Assembly: GCA_037200845.1 (NCBI GenBank)
Contig: JBBCGQ010000001.1
Location: forward strand, 682,001 to 746,000
Direction of reading: 5' to 3'
DNA: 64,000 nt
Origin: Bauldia sp.
GTDB lineage: Bacteria > Pseudomonadota > Alphaproteobacteria > Rhizobiales > Kaistiaceae
The position numbers and the translations under genes were made by a program. Below the pieces are notes generated by a model. That model was not told the DNA's origin. It ran no database searches and saw nothing but the letters and a program-made list of their open reading frames with translations. Shown in pieces: positions 62,609-64,000 of this stretch. Numbering within the stretch: position 1 is the stretch's first letter; each line of letters begins with the position of its first letter.

Positions 62609-64000
62609 ATGGCCGAAACCGAAACTGCCGAGGGCCGCCCGTCGCCGGATGCGTTGCTTGCCGCTGCCGACCGCGAGCGGCGCGGCAAGCTGAAGGTATT
62701 CCTCGGCGCCGCGCCCGGCGTCGGCAAGACCTACGCGATGCTCTCCTCGGCCCGCCGCCTCGGGCAGGAGGGGCTGGACGTCGTCGTCGGCCTGATCGAA
62801 ACGCACGGCCGCTCCGAAACCGCCGCGCTGCTCGCCGGCCTCGAAATCCTGCCGCGCAAGGAGATCGCCTACCGCGGCCAGACCGTGGCCGAATTCGACA
62901 TCGACGCCGCGCTCGCCCGCCGGCCACAACTGATCCTCGTCGACGAACTCGCGCACACCAACGCGCCGGCGAGCCGCCACCCCAAGCGCTACCTCGACGT
63001 CGAGGAGCTGCTCGCCGCCGGCATCGACGTGTGGACCACGGTCAACATCCAGCACCTCGAGTCGCTGTCCGATCTGGTCGCGCGCATCACCGGCGTCGCC
63101 GTCCGCGAGACCGTGCCCGACACGCTGCTCGATCGTGCGGACGAGATGGTGGTGGTCGACATCACGCCTGACGAGCTGATCCAGCGCCTCCGCGACGGCA
63201 AGGTCTACCTGCCCGACAATGCGCGGCAGGCCGCCGACAATTTCTTCAGGCTCGGCAACCTCACGGCGCTGCGCGAGCTGGCGCTGCGGCGCACCGCCGA
63301 CCGCGTCGACGATCAGGTCGTCGCCTACCGTAAGGAGCACGGCGTCGAGGACCAGCCGCCGGCTGCCGAGCGCATCCTCGTCTGCATCGGTTCGGACCCG
63401 CTGTCCGAGGTCGTGGTGCGGACGGCGAGCCGCCTGGCGAGCGGCCTCAACGCGAGCTGGATCGCGGTCCATCTCGATCGCTCGGGCAGCGCGCCGCTCG
63501 GCCCCGACACGCTTCGCCGCCTCGATCATACCGTGGCGCTCGCCGAGCGGCTGGGCGCCGAGACGCGCCGCCTGTCGGCGCGTGATCTGCCGACCGAGAT
63601 CCTGCGGCTGGCGCGCCGCGAGAATGCGACCCAGATCGTCATCGGCCGCTCGCACCGCGGCTTGGTCGGTCGTCTGTTCGGCCGCTCGCTTACCGATGAG
63701 ATCGTGGCGCGCGCCAGCGACATCGGCGTCCACATCGTGACTGGCAGCGGCGAACCGCAACCGGCGCCGGCGCGCAGCGTTGCGTTTCCGCCTGTCGCCC
63801 GCATCGCCGCAAGCATCGCCGTTGCCGCGGGCTCCGTCGCGATGGCGGTGCTGATCGGCAAGGCGCTTACCTTCGCCGCCGACCTCCCCAATCTGTCGCT
63901 GGTGTTCATCGCGGCGGTGATGGTCTCGGCGCTGACCTACGGGCTGACCGCCGCGATCGCCGCGGCATTCCTGTCGTTCGCCGCGTTCAATTTCCTGTTC
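62609..64000 (+). CDS. kdpD: Sensor histidine kinase KdpD, N-terminal part
   Basis: The first 464 codons of KdpD run off the window; the family is about 900 aa. The N-terminal KdpD domain has Walker A GAAPGVGKTYA and Walker B LILVDELAHTNAP. A universal-stress-protein-like domain begins at ERILVCIGSDP (about residue 250). The first membrane helices begin near residue 390 (AVAAGSVAMAVLIGKAL). The kinase core and kdpE should lie beyond the edge. ATG 62609 is preferred for ribosome-binding-site spacing; ATG 62603 is two codons upstream. KdpD senses potassium limitation and activates the kdp operon through KdpE. Confidence 0.93.
   Translation, partial: MAETETAEGRPSPDALLAAADRERRGKLKVFLGAAPGVGKTYAMLSSARRLGQEGLDVVVGLIETHGRSETAALLAGLEILPRKEIAYRGQTVAEFDIDAALARRPQLILVDELAHTNAPASRHPKRYLDVEELLAAGIDVWTTVNIQHLESLSDLVARITGVAVRETVPDTLLDRADEMVVVDITPDELIQRLRDGKVYLPDNARQAADNFFRLGNLTALRELALRRTADRVDDQVVAYRKEHGVEDQPPAAERILVCIGSDPLSEVVVRTASRLASGLNASWIAVHLDRSGSAPLGPDTLRRLDHTVALAERLGAETRRLSARDLPTEILRLARRENATQIVIGRSHRGLVGRLFGRSLTDEIVARASDIGVHIVTGSGEPQPAPARSVAFPPVARIAASIAVAAGSVAMAVLIGKALTFAADLPNLSLVFIAAVMVSALTYGLTAAIAAAFLSFAAFNFLF

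Overview
The window is GC-rich, densely coded DNA from an alphaproteobacterium, most likely of the order Hyphomicrobiales (Rhizobiales). The evidence is a ChvE-GguAB transporter, a rhizobial-type rhamnose locus with the same gene order as the Rhizobium leguminosarum rha cluster, a SmoEFGK-type polyol transporter and an FCD-type GntR regulator beside each of two sugar transporters. No rRNA, tRNA, CRISPR array, transposase or phage gene was seen. I could not identify the genus.

Layout: 1-6160 is a minus-strand unit of chvE-gguA-gguB and an IlvD/Edd sugar-acid dehydratase (cut by the window edge), with a GntR regulator upstream. 6438-11839 is a plus-strand YtfQRT-YjfF-type sugar ABC operon ending in a second GntR gene. 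12310-18964 is a three-gene operon of transglutaminase-DUF2126, circularly permuted ATP-grasp/alpha-E, and a second transglutaminase, followed convergently by an L,D-transpeptidase (18991-19494). 19568-22681 holds a DUF3494 (ice-binding-like) autotransporter divergent from a CRP/FNR-type regulator; a perfect 16-bp palindrome and a near copy lie between them. 22930-27070 is a signalling operon: a PAS-PAS histidine kinase, a single-domain response regulator and a REC-PAS-GGDEF-EAL protein. 27356-32525 is a PotABCD-like ABC transporter with a class V aminotransferase.

32693-41404 is a polyol/pentitol utilisation unit: HAD phosphatase, SorC-type regulator, SmoEFGK transporter, SDR dehydrogenase and FGGY kinase, with a palindromic non-coding element between the permease genes. 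41436-45517 (minus) is a secreted Ser/Gly repeat protein translationally coupled to an ICMT-like membrane protein. A LuxR-type regulator (45708-46853) and a remnant of a livF-like gene follow. 47156-57941 is the complete L-rhamnose locus: transporter, mutarotase, kinase and DeoR regulator on the minus strand, aldolase/dehydrogenase and isomerase on the plus strand. 58060-64000 is the kdp potassium-uptake operon, running off the window inside kdpD.

The window is dominated by carbohydrate uptake: four sugar or polyol ABC systems, three of them next to catabolic genes. The least understood parts are the Ser/Gly repeat protein with its coupled methyltransferase-like partner, the ice-binding autotransporter with its palindromic intergenic sites, and the transglutaminase/ATP-grasp operon.
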